From assembly GCA_000708835.1 (NCBI GenBank), contig DF237330.1, positions 26,261 through 90,260 on the forward strand: a stretch of 64,000 bases of DNA. The letters are read 5' to 3'. The stretch comes from Klebsormidium nitens. Taxonomy: Eukaryota; Streptophyta; Klebsormidiophyceae; Klebsormidiales; Klebsormidiaceae. The notes under the pieces were generated by a model, which saw only the letters and a program-made list of their open reading frames with translations, ran no database searches and had not been told where the DNA came from. This document shows, piece by piece, positions 35,980-48,700 of this stretch; the stretch's first letter is position 1; each line of letters begins with the position of its first letter. The translations under genes and the position numbers were made by a program.

Positions 35980-37524
35980 CTTCGGTACAAAAATTTAGCT
36001 CACATGATCAGATTCGCTTCCCGTTAGCTCCTTTGAAGCGAAAGGTGATGCACTGTGGCGCAGCATGCGGCGCAGGCGCCGCTGCCAGCAGCCTGAGCTC
36101 CTTCCTTATTGGGTGCACCCTTAAGGGCCCTGCCCAAGATAACAGTACTTAGCCCACTGCCAAGTCAGCCGGGACTCAGCCTGCTTGATTTTTCAGGTGT
36201 TCAAGCTTCAATCAACGCATCAGATTGGACGCATGGCGTCTGCTGATCTTCTAAGCTGCTCGAGCGCAGGGTGTTACTCATCCTTGGTAAAAGTTGAGTA
36301 CCTAGTCTGAATGTCTGAAAGGAGAATGACAACCCAGGGCCAATGACAAGTGTACCTACAGTAACAGCTTCCTTCTGCTTCCACTAGCTGCTGCCACTGG
36401 TATCACTGGTTCAGTACGGCGTATAGGTACCTGTAGGCTGTAGTCTGAGGTAATGATCCGATAACACGAATTATTTTTCCCATTCGTAAAGTCATAGACC
36501 CGGATTCCACAGTCAAAAGTTGGGATTTCAAAATGGTTGATTAATCATGAAATGGTCCTCAGGAGCCCCAGAATGGCCAAGCTCAGATCTAGATTCCCAT
36601 TAAATTCCATTACAAATGGCAACATAGGGCATTTTGAGTTTTGTCAAAATCAGCATAAATAAAGCCGCTTTTCTGGTCGGATTGTCGGAATATAATATGT
36701 AATAATAAAAATGGTTCGGAATCACCACGCGTACTAGGTAGGTATTGTACATGCATGACTCTGTCCCATGATGTCAGGCCCGGTCGGACTGAATCTACCG
36801 TACCTAGGTCCTAGTCCGAGACTCCAAGATCTGCCAAATGTTGCCATTGGTACCGGCCACTCTGATTTCACGTGCGCGTCCATCTTCATGAACGCATGCA
36901 AGCCATAAGATCTTCAAGTGCTGCAACCATGGCCTTCCGATCAAGTCTTGAGCCCAATCAGGCTGGCCACGTGTATCTCGTGGGACGTCTGAGTCACATG
37001 AGCGCACTCCCTCTCAGCCAATCGTGTGCTACTTTGAGGCAACTTGCATCTGCCGGGCATCTGCCAGGGCCGGTGCCGCTGCCTACCAGCTGTAAACAGG
37101 AAAGACTGAGCTGACGCAACATGCTGATCAATAGGGGATCAACGGCAGCTTTCGTTTCAAATCTTTCAGCCGTCAATGCAATGGCCGCCATGTTGCTAGC
37201 CGTCACAACGGCGGGGAAAAAGGGCGGGAGCTGGGCCTTTTTGAATCTAGGCGTGAGCGGCGTGAGTGAGCTGCCACTGCTTGCATTGGAAGTTGGAGGC
37301 TGCTTCTGGGAGTGACAGAGCAGGCTCTGTCAGCAAGCAGCTAGATTCTGATACCGGTACTGGGCATAAAGCTTTCTTTGGATCTTAAGCAGCCACTCAG
37401 AATTGCAGAAGCTTTCTTGAGGGGACAACGTCACCTACGGTCCAGCCCATCCCAACCTGAAGACATCGCTTCTTGATGGGGTTTTAGACAGCAGTGTTTT
37501 ACTTTTTTCCTGCAGCCTCTCACA
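35980..37524. other. intergenic region between divergent transposase and unknown gene
   Basis: This 1.5 kb stretch separates two divergently transcribed genes and should carry both promoters. No convincing exon was found. The AT-rich part around 36.45-36.75 kb has no clear terminal repeat. Confidence 0.4.
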
Positions 37525-40500
37525 ATGAGCTCAGCCGATGACGATAATCCCCGCATGATTAGGCGTTCTCAAAGGGAAAGGAAGGAGAATCGAGCGTGGA
37601 CTCCTACTAAGCAAGTGCAGCGACACGACGTTCCCACTGTTGACCCTGATGCAGAGACATGTGAGGGATCTGAAGGGGACTCGCACACTCCGATCCGCAA
37701 TGTGAACGCAAGACCTCGACGGGACTATGTTCCATCGCCGGGGCTTTCTGTGAGCACTGGGACCCCAAAGAGCAAGGAGGAAGAATCTGACGAAGCGTCT
37801 GGTTCTGCGTATGATGGTTTAGAAGATGAGGGCGAGGATGGTGTGCTTGGCGAGGCAGCATCTGCTGCGGACAAGGAGTATCAGTCGCTGAAGGCGGAAC
37901 TGGATGCTCAGCTTGAGAAAGCTGCAAAGAAGAGAGATGCTGCACAAGCACGTGTGCTAAAGTCCAGCCAAGCCCCCAGCAAGAAGAAAACAAGTGGACA
38001 TGGCGCGTCCCAGAGACCGTCCGATGCCGAACATCCTCCCAAGCGCAGCGAAAGAAGACAAGGTGAGCACCTTTGACCTTGACTATGTCCTGCGCAACAA
38101 ACAAACTTCTTGATTTTACAGGACAGCTTGTGCTCAGCGCACAGACCATATGGCTCTGACTTCCGATCATTCTGCTCCTTGCCATGCTGCACCATTTTAT
38201 CTTGCACCAGTGAAAGGTGCGGGAACACTCTGTTAGCAGCTTGCAAGGTTCGAGGAAGGTTCCCATCCAAAGTCTTATCCAGATGACCTATAATAGTTAG
38301 CAGTCTGACCATATGTCAATCTGCTAGGTGTGCTACAACAAAAGCAGGTGCTCAATGATGAAGCAGACTGTGTTCAAAGGTTAAACAAACCCTTGGCTTG
38401 TGAGTTGTCCTTCTTGTATAGAAACAATGACTTTGTCTGCTCCGTGAAATGAGCGTATCTATCATGTTGGACAGCCTTGCTGATTTGCATCTTGATTTCT
38501 CTATTGCAGATACTAGGCCCAAGGAAGTGGACCAGGAAGCGGCACGGACGTCAGCACTTGACAGGCGCAAAGGGAGCGGTGTGGACAGCGGCCCCGCTGC
38601 CAGCGAAGGAGGGAGACACAAAGAGCGACCTAAAATGAAGCCACTGTTCACTCCAGTCAAAGAGAAAGGTGACGTCATCAGACGCTACTTGCTGTAGTTG
38701 GCTGAAGGTTTCTGATATCTAACATAATCAGTTATTCGGTTGAGCTGCCACGATGGCATACTGTTTCTCCTTCAAATGCCGTCCCCAGGCTGGTTGCTTA
38801 TGGCCACTGTTTGACCGACTTCTCACTTTCTTTGGCCTGGCGGGTCAGACATGGAATGCTGAAAACGCATCTGCAATTAAGCTTCCTAGAGTCGGGACAA
38901 TCAGAATTCTGCTTGTAAGCACTTACAAGTTGCATCATCCCGACTGGTAGCATTTCTCCAGACCAACTATCTACTGTCCATGAGTTGAAGACTGTTTTGC
39001 TTTATGCTCTTGCAGCTTGAACAAGTAGCTTAGTAAAGTTGGTCTTTCATTTGCGGGCTCGAGATGTAAGCTTCTCATGCAGCAAGCCTCCCACCTATTC
39101 ACGATACTCTGGCTTCGCTAAGTTCATCCTGACTTCGTGCTTCATCTGCAGGGAAACCAACTGACAAAGGGAGGGACAACTCAAAGCGCCAGCGCTCCGA
39201 CACTAGGTCCGCGCGCGAGCTGGAGCTGGAGGAGCAAGTTCGGAAGCAACAGCGGCAGATGGTCGACCTCACCAACAAGATCAACTCCGCCCGTCCTCCG
39301 CTGCCTCCCGACATGGACAACCAGTGGAAGGGCTGGTATGGCGCGCCCCCTGGGTTTCCCCCGTTCTGGCAAGGCCCGCCTGCATCAGCCCTTCCCTCGG
39401 CACTTTCCAACGCCGCTCAACCGAACACAACTGGGGGCTCCTCAGTCCCAGCTGAGCTGGTGACATCTCCGAACCTGGTAAGCGGGCATGCCTACTACTG
39501 ATACATGTGCACAATCATACAGGCACTTTGAGACAGAAGTCGGACACGAGCACGTCATGAGGACAATTGCATGTCCGTAGTGAGTCTGATCCGGTACTGT
39601 AGGTCTGTGAAGCAAGACGCTGCTGAAGTTGGACTTTCGATCAGAGAACGGGACGATTTATATGCCGTTCTATTTCGAAAGGTGTTGGAACGTTCACTCT
39701 TATTCTGGTCGACTGAACGTGGCTCGGTGACTAGCAAGAGCTCAAACTTTAAACGTTCTAGTACTGCAACGATCTCTTCGCCATTGTGTGCGCCATCGTG
39801 TGCACAGAAGCTCCTCACGGTTGGCGCCTGATCTTGCAAAAGAAAGTCTCGAGAACTAGGACTAATAAACATTGACCAGCCAGAATGTTTTCTTTAACTC
39901 GCGCGTACTGGTTGTGTGCTTTTGTTCCTGCTGAGTTATCATGTGTTCTAGCTGCTGTGAATCAGCGATCGACACAAAGCACGCAATCAAGGGAAGGCTT
40001 TGCAGTGTCTAACGTCTAATGAGTTGGGAGACCCAAGACTCCCGGTAAAAGAGATTGCGGGAGTGGCATGTATCAATGTTCGACTTTGCGAGGTCGACTG
40101 AGTCGGTGACAAGTTCATGGAGTTAATCCCCTTGCTTGTTTTCCATGATGCAAGAATTTCATCGTCAAGATCATCTCCGACTTCTATAAGAGCGCGGACA
40201 GTGGGGCGACCTTCTACCCGGAGAACCAGGCCTTCATAAAGACGAGAATGGAGAGGGAGCTGGCCCAGTCGCCTTCGGATCCCCAGTGGCAGAGGCTGTG
40301 GGCGCCCGGGGGTGCCTTTCAAAAGGCCGCCTCCACCAAAATCATCAACCAGCGCTCCAACTACGTCACCAAGATGAAGGAGGGCATCGTCCAGTTCTAC
40401 AAGCCCCCGCACCATGCCGCGCGAGAGTTCTTCGACTTCGCCGAGCGGGAAGCCGCAGGTCGGGACCCATCTCTTGCGAAGATTGTCTGCTTCGTTTTTC

Positions 40501-42772
40501 CCCTGTGAAGTCAGGTCCGATAGGAGTACTTATATTGCTGATCGAATCAACTTGAAGAGTGCGTCCATCAGAATTATCGCGCCGGTTTGTTTCGTTCGAC
40601 CTCGTATGTCCGCGGCTGATTGCTCTTCCCGTTCCTCCACGTTAGCCTGCTCCGTCAGCACTTGTCCGTTCGTTCCCGTCTTTTCACTCTGGACTTCTTT
40701 CGATGCTGTCCGCATCCGTCCGTTCTCGACTCGTTATGGCCGCCTGAAAATTGGAACGTAATCCGGAAAACAAGGACTCTGTTTCTTTCTAGGTTGTTCC
40801 GTCCCCCTTTCGCCTCTTTGTCTTTTATCTCTTTATTCAGGGCTGGCAACTATTAACCTGGGTGATCGAGCCTCGCATGTTACTGAATGCAAAGCAACGC
40901 GGGGCTCTGTAATTCAAATTGTGCACGGAAAAGTTTGGAACCTTCTGTCGACGGAAGACTTTCTGATAGTAGAATCTCTAGAAGCTTTCAGATCTGCTGA
41001 CTGATCATTAGTTCCGCTACGGTGAGCACGCAGGACGTCGGGTGCTCCTCAGCTCGAGAGGATGAGTACTCAGTTCCCGGGTAAAGAACAAGGTTGAAAT
41101 CTTGGCCAATTGATTCCTATTCCTCGGCGGTTTGATAGAAGTACCCTCCTTTCGATTAAGATGACATCACCGATCTTTGCGGTCACGGTCCACAAACTTT
41201 GAAATAGACCTTGATGAGGTTGTCAGATCGAGTCTTAGCCGTCAGAATGACCGTTTCCTTCTTCACAGGTGCCACTTACCGCAAGGAGCCCGAGCCCGGT
41301 TTTGATCCGTTCGGGCGAAAGGAGTTCCTGGAGACGCTTGGCCACACCTTCGTCACCAACTGGAAAGATTTGCCTCCGGAGAGGCGGACCGAGGAGCTAA
41401 AGCTGAACGTCCAACAAGTTGCCCTGGCTGAGGCAGTGGTAAGTCAAATTGGATTAAGTTAAGTCTCTTTAGGAAGTAGAGTCTGGCCCTCTCCAGGTGC
41501 CTCAGGCTTTGTCGGTTGGTTTGTTGCTTGGGAGGGACTTTTACAATTCTTTGTCAGCAAGGTTTTCCGCTCACATCCTGCTTTTGTAGAAACCTTAGTA
41601 GTTTCGAACCCCTTTCTCCCTTCTATCAGGAGGGACCCTTACCAACGTTTAATAAATCGAGTCATCAATGTCATCATCTGGTTCGTTGTTTGCTCTGGTT
41701 TCAAACTTGGGTATGCACTATATCTAAGTTTTCATGGCACCCTTTCTCAAGCATTCTCTGTTTGTCAGAGCGAATTGACACAGCTGCTAGGACCCATCTG
41801 CTAGGCATTTGATATGTCCTTTTCTGGACCACTCATCGTACAAACCGCCAACGTATTCATTGCGAGTCTTCTGCGGGCTCCTGTCGTGCAGCCGTGGAAT
41901 CAGGCTTTTGCACTCCAAAAATTCAACAATCTGGTCATGGGCGGAACCAATAGCAGGCTCCAATTGAAAGTTGTTGTAGGCTGTCCAATGCACCAAGCTT
42001 TGTTGGATATTTTGTCGGTCTGAATCCTATTTCAAGAAAATCCTTTGGCTGTCTCCCAAACCTCGCTCGAAGCCTAGCGATTTTCGGTCGGACCAAACAC
42101 TGGCTTCTCGTATTCTCGCTTTCATCCACTTGTTCAGTCCGTCACTCAAACGTGTCTCAATGTGGATGATATATTTCGACGGTCTGTTTGCTTTGACGGA
42201 GCAGCTAATGTAGAGTTTGCGATATATCTTTCCAGTTTGCGGTGTGCTTCGGGTATGATGGCAACGTCGGCAACATGAAGGAGCTCCCCAAGAATGGCGT
42301 GATGGCGATCCTGTACAAGAAGGCAATCGCTTCCGTCAACGACCTGAACGAGGAGTACCTGAAAGCTGCGGTCGACGTGCTGCGTCACCCCCTGCTTCGA
42401 GAGCCCGCTTCAAGGGTTCCACCGCCTGTCCCCAGCCGTCTGAAGGCCCTTCCCCCTAGCGGCAGCCTCCCGGGCGGCCCGCCGGTTGCAACCGCCCCAA
42501 GCCTCCAACCCTCGGGAACTGCGGGTCACGTCCCCCCAAGCTTTCCCCTCGCACCTCCCCCCGTTCATCGGGGCTGGAACGGGTCACAGGGTACGGACGG
42601 GCTACCCCCAGTCTTCGAAGATTCCCCGGACGACTGGCGCATGTCGCCGCCGGGCAGGGGGGATCCCTTCGGCCCGCCGGGCAGCTATTGGGGGAAACCA
42701 AGAAGCCTGTTGGAACGGAACTTCATGATCGCTCAGGGGCATCTGGTCCCTGATTCAGAAGCTCAGGAGTAA
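37525..42772 (+). CDS. unknown protein, 6 exons, 677 aa, charged N-terminus and coiled-coil segment
   Basis: I do not recognise the family. Phase-consistent exons: 37525-38062, 38510-38668, 39152-39477, 40155-40458, 41269-41438 and 42236-42772. The N-terminus is very polar (RRSQRERKENR, acidic runs, a Lys/Arg patch near the exon 1 end), suggesting a nuclear protein. A short amphipathic segment (ARELELEEQVRKQQRQMVDL, ~aa 249-268) is likely coiled coil. Exons 4-6 encode a compact, conserved-looking block (~342-560, with FIVKIISDFYKSA, FFDFAERE and FGYDGNVGNMKELPKNGV) and the C-terminus is Pro-rich. It lies divergent from the transposase and may be a second, TnpA-like gene of the same element, or an unrelated host gene. 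Confidence 0.75.
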
Positions 42773-43439
42773 ACGTTTTAGTCGGTCGGCCGGAACCTCG
42801 TCGTGGACGTCACCGGGAGACCAGCGAAGCAAGGAAATTGAGTATAGCAGGGTATATTTTTATAATGCATCTCACGTAGTGAATTCAGTCGGGTTCCAGT
42901 CTTTTGATAGAAGCTATGAGTTTATTTGTTAGCCGTCTGAGTTCTCGTTTCCAGATCTGAAACTGAGTAGAGCATCCGCCAGGCAGTACGTTGCATACCA
43001 CCAGAGATACCAGAGAGCTTGCCAAGCAAATACCATACGTACCTAGCAGGCTAGCTGTAAGTAGCGAAGGGGGTGACATTCCTTATGTCTTGAGTCTGTT
43101 TTTGTAAATTCAATCTTTTCCATGCATTTTGCGCGAGGCGATTGACCGGATGCAGCCCCCGACATGTTTGGACATGTGTATGATGGACAAACTGACATTC
43201 TACGTATCCGATCCATCTTGTGCATTCATGTCACACCATTCTTATGCATTTCGGAGACTGGATTGCGCAAGGTGTGTATCCCAGATGCATGCCGGACGGA
43301 AGCTGTACTCTATCATTCTCGCACAGCTTGTGTACCCAGAGCGTATGGGCCAGACCTCCGATACCGTATGGCTTCTGTATGGTACACGTTCGTGTACACG
43401 TCATGTATGAATCAGCAAATCCCCGATACCCTGTGGCCT

Positions 43440-43502
43440 CGTGCACCACAGTGTACGAGAATGATACCGGAATGTACAAGAATGGTACCGGAATGCACCA
43501 TG
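43440..43502 (+). repeat. short direct repeats of an AGAATGRTACCGGAATG unit
   Basis: Two adjacent ~24 bp units share GTACxAGAATGxTACCGGAATG. They form part of the larger TGTAC-rich patch beyond the unknown gene at 37525-42772. Confidence 0.55.
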
Positions 43503-45736
43503 GGAAGTTCTGTGATAGGCTCTTCTAAAACCGCTGCCCGCCATTTCAGGACCGCTATACTTAAAACGTGGCAGCTCCTTTCTGTCCAATATATTCGTCT
43601 GCTTCATTAAAATACCCTCTGTTAGTCGAATTCACTGCGACTATGATTGAGCAGCTCACCAGATCTGATGGAGAGCCTCGTATATTGGCCTTACCAATGG
43701 GTTAGGCAGTGATTAGATGGCGTTGGTACGATACCATGTTAATGATATTAGTCAGTGCGCATGGTGGCTTATAGCGCTCACTGCAGCTCTATGGGCTTAC
43801 TTCCTGGCCCCTCTACATAACCGGCCTGCATTTTCAGAGCCCTATCCCCATAACCGGCGTTATGGCTTGGCCGGCGGCTTCATACCCTTTGATCGACGCG
43901 GCTCTCTTCCAAATATGCTGGCCCCAAGTGGGGAGTGACCCCCGGCCCTCCCCACTGAGCGGGAAAGGAGACAGGCGGGGAGTGGGACAGGCCTATCGGA
44001 GAGGAACGAGCTGGAAGAGGGCAGAACATGTTATGATGTCCCCAGGCTCCTAGGCCAACATTTCATAGTAGCTGTAAGCTCCTTAAATATGGATCTTCAA
44101 TCTTCTGTTTCGTTCTTACATTTGAGCTCCATTGAGACGTAATGTTAAGGGTTTCAGAGCTGGCTGGAAGGAGCAACTAAAAGGCATTGAAGCTTGAAAT
44201 TTACACCGTGATCATCGGACCGATTTGGTCTGTTTGAGCGTCATAGATCTCAAGCCGCCCGAGTACAGACCCAGTACAGATTTAATAACATTCGGTATAT
44301 ATGTATGAGCAAGTCAGACTCCATCTGTATATGAGCCGCGCCAGCTTCTCGAAAGTCGCGCTTATTCATGCAGTACGTGCGCACGCTACTTAGCGCCTAG
44401 CTCGCTAGCCGCCATGAGGACTGCATATATGAGGAGTAGGAGCGCACCGCCTGCGTCAATCGCCGCCCGCGCACAGGGTTTCGGAAAGGTCACGGTCGGC
44501 GTACTGGACTTGAGCACGTGAACTATATCTGGCTGGAAAGCGTCTACCTAAGGGTTAAACCAACCAAGGTCATTTTGTAGTGAACCCACTACCGGTATGT
44601 TCAGTCCAGACTCCAGAGCCCCGGCCTCGATCGAGAACCGAACGGCCGGCCAAGGCCCCCCCGCCCCTCACGACTCTCCCGCTGCACTTGGGATTCCAAA
44701 CCCCCAACGGTCAACCCCCACCCTCTGAACTGAACATCATAGGGCGCGCGCGCGCGTCAGCTTCAAAACGACCTTTACGCTTTAACCCTCAATTGGACGT
44801 TTCATGCATGGCCTACTCCAGTACTACCGCCCGGCACTGAGCGGCAGTGCCGCGGGCACTAGTGCCGCCTGCATGTTTGCCCGCAAACGGGAGAAACACT
44901 CGACACGAGTCGTCATACCCGGCAAACGTCAGGCGACGGAGTTGTTGCTCGGCCGACTCTACCGAGGGGTGTCGGCCTAAACATGGTCTACAGTACCGTA
45001 ATTGAGGTACCTGTGTGGCAAACACAAGATGACCGGTTCAAGTGCCCAGCCGACCGACCGGGCAACAATCGGCCTGGGAGCCGACAAAATCGAAAGTCCG
45101 TGTCGAACGCAATTTCCCAACGGACAATCTGTCGGGAAACTATTCCGTACGGTCCCCTCACGGGGTATGATCGCAGCTCCGGATCCCCCTCCGAGTCATG
45201 ACGACCATGTGCCTGCTTGTACGGACGGGGGATCAACGGGGTCTCGGCCGGGCTGATTCGGTTGAGGACGTACCTAACTCGGTCACTGCCAAATTCCAAT
45301 CACACTGACAGTGAATGAGGCAGACTCTGCTCGCCAACTTTCACGAATTGGCTGCGCAATACAACAGCTATACAGCTAGCAGCATAGGGCTGAAAGGACA
45401 ATGGCTCCGTAATCATTACTGCCGTCTAATGATATTGTTCATCAGCGCAATATGCATCCTGGTCAAGGGTAGTACCTCCTTCCAGGTTTTAGTTTTAAGT
45501 TCTACAGCAGGCGTGCATGAGAATGTTTTCTACTAGAGCTGGCTATACGCGCTCAACTTGAAGGGGTGCTCTTGAATGCTAGTGCTGAAAGTCGCAGCGG
45601 CTGGCTCGGCACAGAGTCTGCAGAGGAAACACCAGAGACTCATGAGCTGGCGCTCTGAACACATGCTGCCTCTTTGCCCAGATGTGGCAGTTTTGAGAAA
45701 TTTGTGGCCGCTTATATTACATTGTTAAAACAATCC

Positions 45737-45752
45737 TACCATATATATATAT
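45737..45752 (+). promoter_or_regulatory. TATA-like (TA)n run upstream of PAN-PLA2 gene
   Basis: A CATATATATATATCA run lies about 40-50 bp before the proposed ATG at 45790. It could act as a TATA element or be a simple repeat. There is no independent support. Confidence 0.25.
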
Positions 45753-45789
45753 CAGCGTTGCGCAATACTGAACAGCCAGACCGTCAGCA

Positions 45790-48700
45790 ATGGAAAGCCG
45801 CATCGGCACTCATGCCAGGTTGGCGAGCACGTCAGTCAAGATGCTAAGGCAGGTTGCTGTTACATATTCCCTGCTCTGTCTGACTTCTAGTGTGGATGCG
45901 TTCTTCAACGGAAGCACTGGCGTGACCAGAGGGACAAAACCTTCAACCCTTCCAGGCGAGTCTAGCGGTCGGCTGCAAGACAGTGCATTAGCTGTATGGC
46001 ATAGCAGGTGGACAGGCTGCGCTCATGTGGTTGGACCCCCCTGCTAATTTGCAGTGCATTGTGTTGTCAGCTCGGGGTTGCTTGAGACAGACTCCGAGCC
46101 AGTCACTTAATAGGGACAAAAATGACTTCCCAAAATGACTTCTCAACAGCATGCAATGCTGCAACTAGGTTGGCATCCTCTATATTGCTGTCGTGTATAT
46201 GCTTCTAGTTCTGAGTAACATGGTGCAGGAGCTCTGAATGTAAGTGAGACGACTACCAACACTTCTTGAAGGTCTTCAAGAATTGGATTGACCTTCAAGA
46301 GATTGATAAATGAATCTGGTCGAATCCACAATGAACTTGACTCTACAACCAAGTGAAAGCTACCTTCATGACAGATGTGCAAGCAGTCTTCTTTCTCACG
46401 AGAATCTGACTAAGAACGATATAGCAGTAAACCAGGTATGCACGTAGAGGGAATGAGCTCACCAAGTAAATCCAAGGTTGTATCAGAGGGAGAGATAGAC
46501 CGCATACATTCCAACATGTTCTCAAGTGGTCCAAACACAGGTCAGTGCGAGCTTTTTCCGGCGCAAGACTTCCTGGGCCACGATATCAACAACGGGTGCC
46601 GCAACCCGCAGCCGTCAGCAGCTGCGTGCTGTTCCAGCTGCGACAGCACCGCTGGGTGCGTGGCGTGGACTTGGCATGGCAGCGTCAACCCAGGCGCCTG
46701 CAACGTCTGGGGCGAGTGCTGGCTCAAGGACTCCGTCACTGTGCTCGTGCCTTCAACGGACTCCCAGGCAGTTGCTGGGAGAAGCTCTGCGGTTCCATCG
46801 ACCCAAGGTACACCAGCTCTCTCTCCTTCTCTGGTTGCAGTTGAAGATTTCAACTCATTGAGCAAAAGTAGATTCAATAAGCAGGCGCAGAAGATTTGGT
46901 CAAAGCCATGGCAGAAGCGCCGGCTATTTTGCTGGCATAACCGGAAACCCATCCAAGCCGCAATTGGAACTCTGAAACATATATAGTTGAGCATCCCTGG
47001 CTTTATGTAGTAGCTCACTCAGCGTCATCTCATAACACTCTGACAGCCACTGCACGAACGCCGACAATTCGCCGGCCGCCACACCCCCGGCCCCCGGAAT
47101 TGTGCGAAACTTTTCCAGCCAGCCGCCAGGCTGGCCCCCCCAGATTGGACTTTCAAAAATTCAGGAAATTGCACTTATTTCGAAGAATACGCCCCATTTT
47201 CGTCCTCAATCAGCGCATATTCTCTGTCCGTATCCCATAGGTATGTCAAGTCGCCTGAGTTCAGCAGAATATATTGAATATTGTCTTGGTTTTGGCTGGT
47301 GGGTCAGCCCGGGGCGCTTTACCCGGCTGCCGCCGCCGCCGCCGGACCCCCTGTTCGCTCGTCCTCCGAGCACTTCCGCCAGCCGCCGACCGCCCCCGCC
47401 GCCATTTCAATTGTCGGCATTCGTGCAGTCACTGTAAATCTGTTATGAGACCACGCTGAGCGTGCATATATGGGCTTTGGAATCGATACCATGTGTGAGG
47501 TGACACTTTGCTTGTTTCTCGACGCTGCCAAAGTCTCCTCCAATTGGAGGACATTTGAAGGTGACACTCTGGAGCGGCTGCACTTAATCAACATGGGCAT
47601 TCAAGTTGGCCTCACGTCTAGCCCTATCTTGCGGTGGCATTTTCCTCTTTGGATTGAAGTGTTGTTATCAGAGAATGTGTGCATGTTCCGTTTTTATTGG
47701 GCTCTTTTGCCTTTATTGATTAATCACACGTTTATTTGCTAGCAGTGTGGAGGCACTACATCTCTTTAGGGGCCAACTATAGATTTTGGCCGTTTTAAGG
47801 AAGAACCCAAGGCTGTTCTTTCCTCGAGAGTAAACTGCAGGTTCCAAGTCTGACTTGGTCAGTCTTCTGCCTTTCTGATAAGGCCAGATTGACCATGTAT
47901 TAAGGCTGTTTGAGTTGGCCGTAAGACTGGTCTTACTAAGTACCTTAGCATAGTGACCAAGCATTTAACAGTGGCCTTCTACAACAAGCACCAACTCCTA
48001 CCGTCGGCCAAAGTTGACTCTGGCCCGAGCCAGCCCTCTGCTCCAGTCTCGAGCTGCTAGCTCCGTTCATGCCCAACTTCTTATTCGAATTCCATCCCCC
48101 AACAGAAGAAATACCAAGACTGAACCGTGTATGTTTCAACTTCGTATGTTGTTCCAGTAACCTCGTTTTCGAGCAGGGCGGCAACTGATCAGTCCTTGCC
48201 GCACTCTCGCTGCACTCTCGTTGGATCCTTAGTAGTTCTTAAAAGCCTGCGTCAAAAACAGCCCCGTTGCCCTTCGCATCCACAGGGACTTGCGACCACT
48301 TCCCCGCACAGGACTTCGTGGGACACGACATCAACAATGGGTGCGAGAACCTGCAGCCTTCTGCATCTGCTTGCTGCGCTAGCTGCTACACAAATGACCA
48401 TTGTGTGGCGTGGTCCTGGCATGGGAGCATCAACCCATCAGCCTGTAACGTCTTTGGCGAGTGCTGGCTGAAGGACATGGTGGCTTCGCTGTCCTCCTCG
48501 AGCGACCCCCAAGCAGTGGCCGGAAAGTTGAAGAATGTGGTCATCCCAACGACTCCAAGTAAGCAGAGCCGGACGTGCTTTTCCTAGCGACTCCAAGAAA
48601 GCAGACTCAGCCAATGATTGTTGCAACACCTGCATCTAAAAAAGGGATCCTAAAGTGTATTCCCCGTGGGAGAATCTGCCTTAGTACTGAGTACCCACTA

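Larger units (their letters stand above)
42773..45789. other. gene-poor stretch with TGTAC-rich patch
   Basis: No exon chain was found. Between about 43160 and 43500, words such as TGTAC, GTACAC, ACGTTCGTGTACACG and pairs of AGAATG(A/G)TACCGGAATG recur. This recalls the cluster at 28050-28335 on the other side of the transposase. The remainder (43.6-45.7 kb) shows nothing assignable. Confidence 0.4.

Noticed and set aside
47320-47350. GCC-repeat in a short plus-strand open frame
   Set aside because: It lies in the first long intron between PAN module exons and reads as low-complexity sequence, not an exon.
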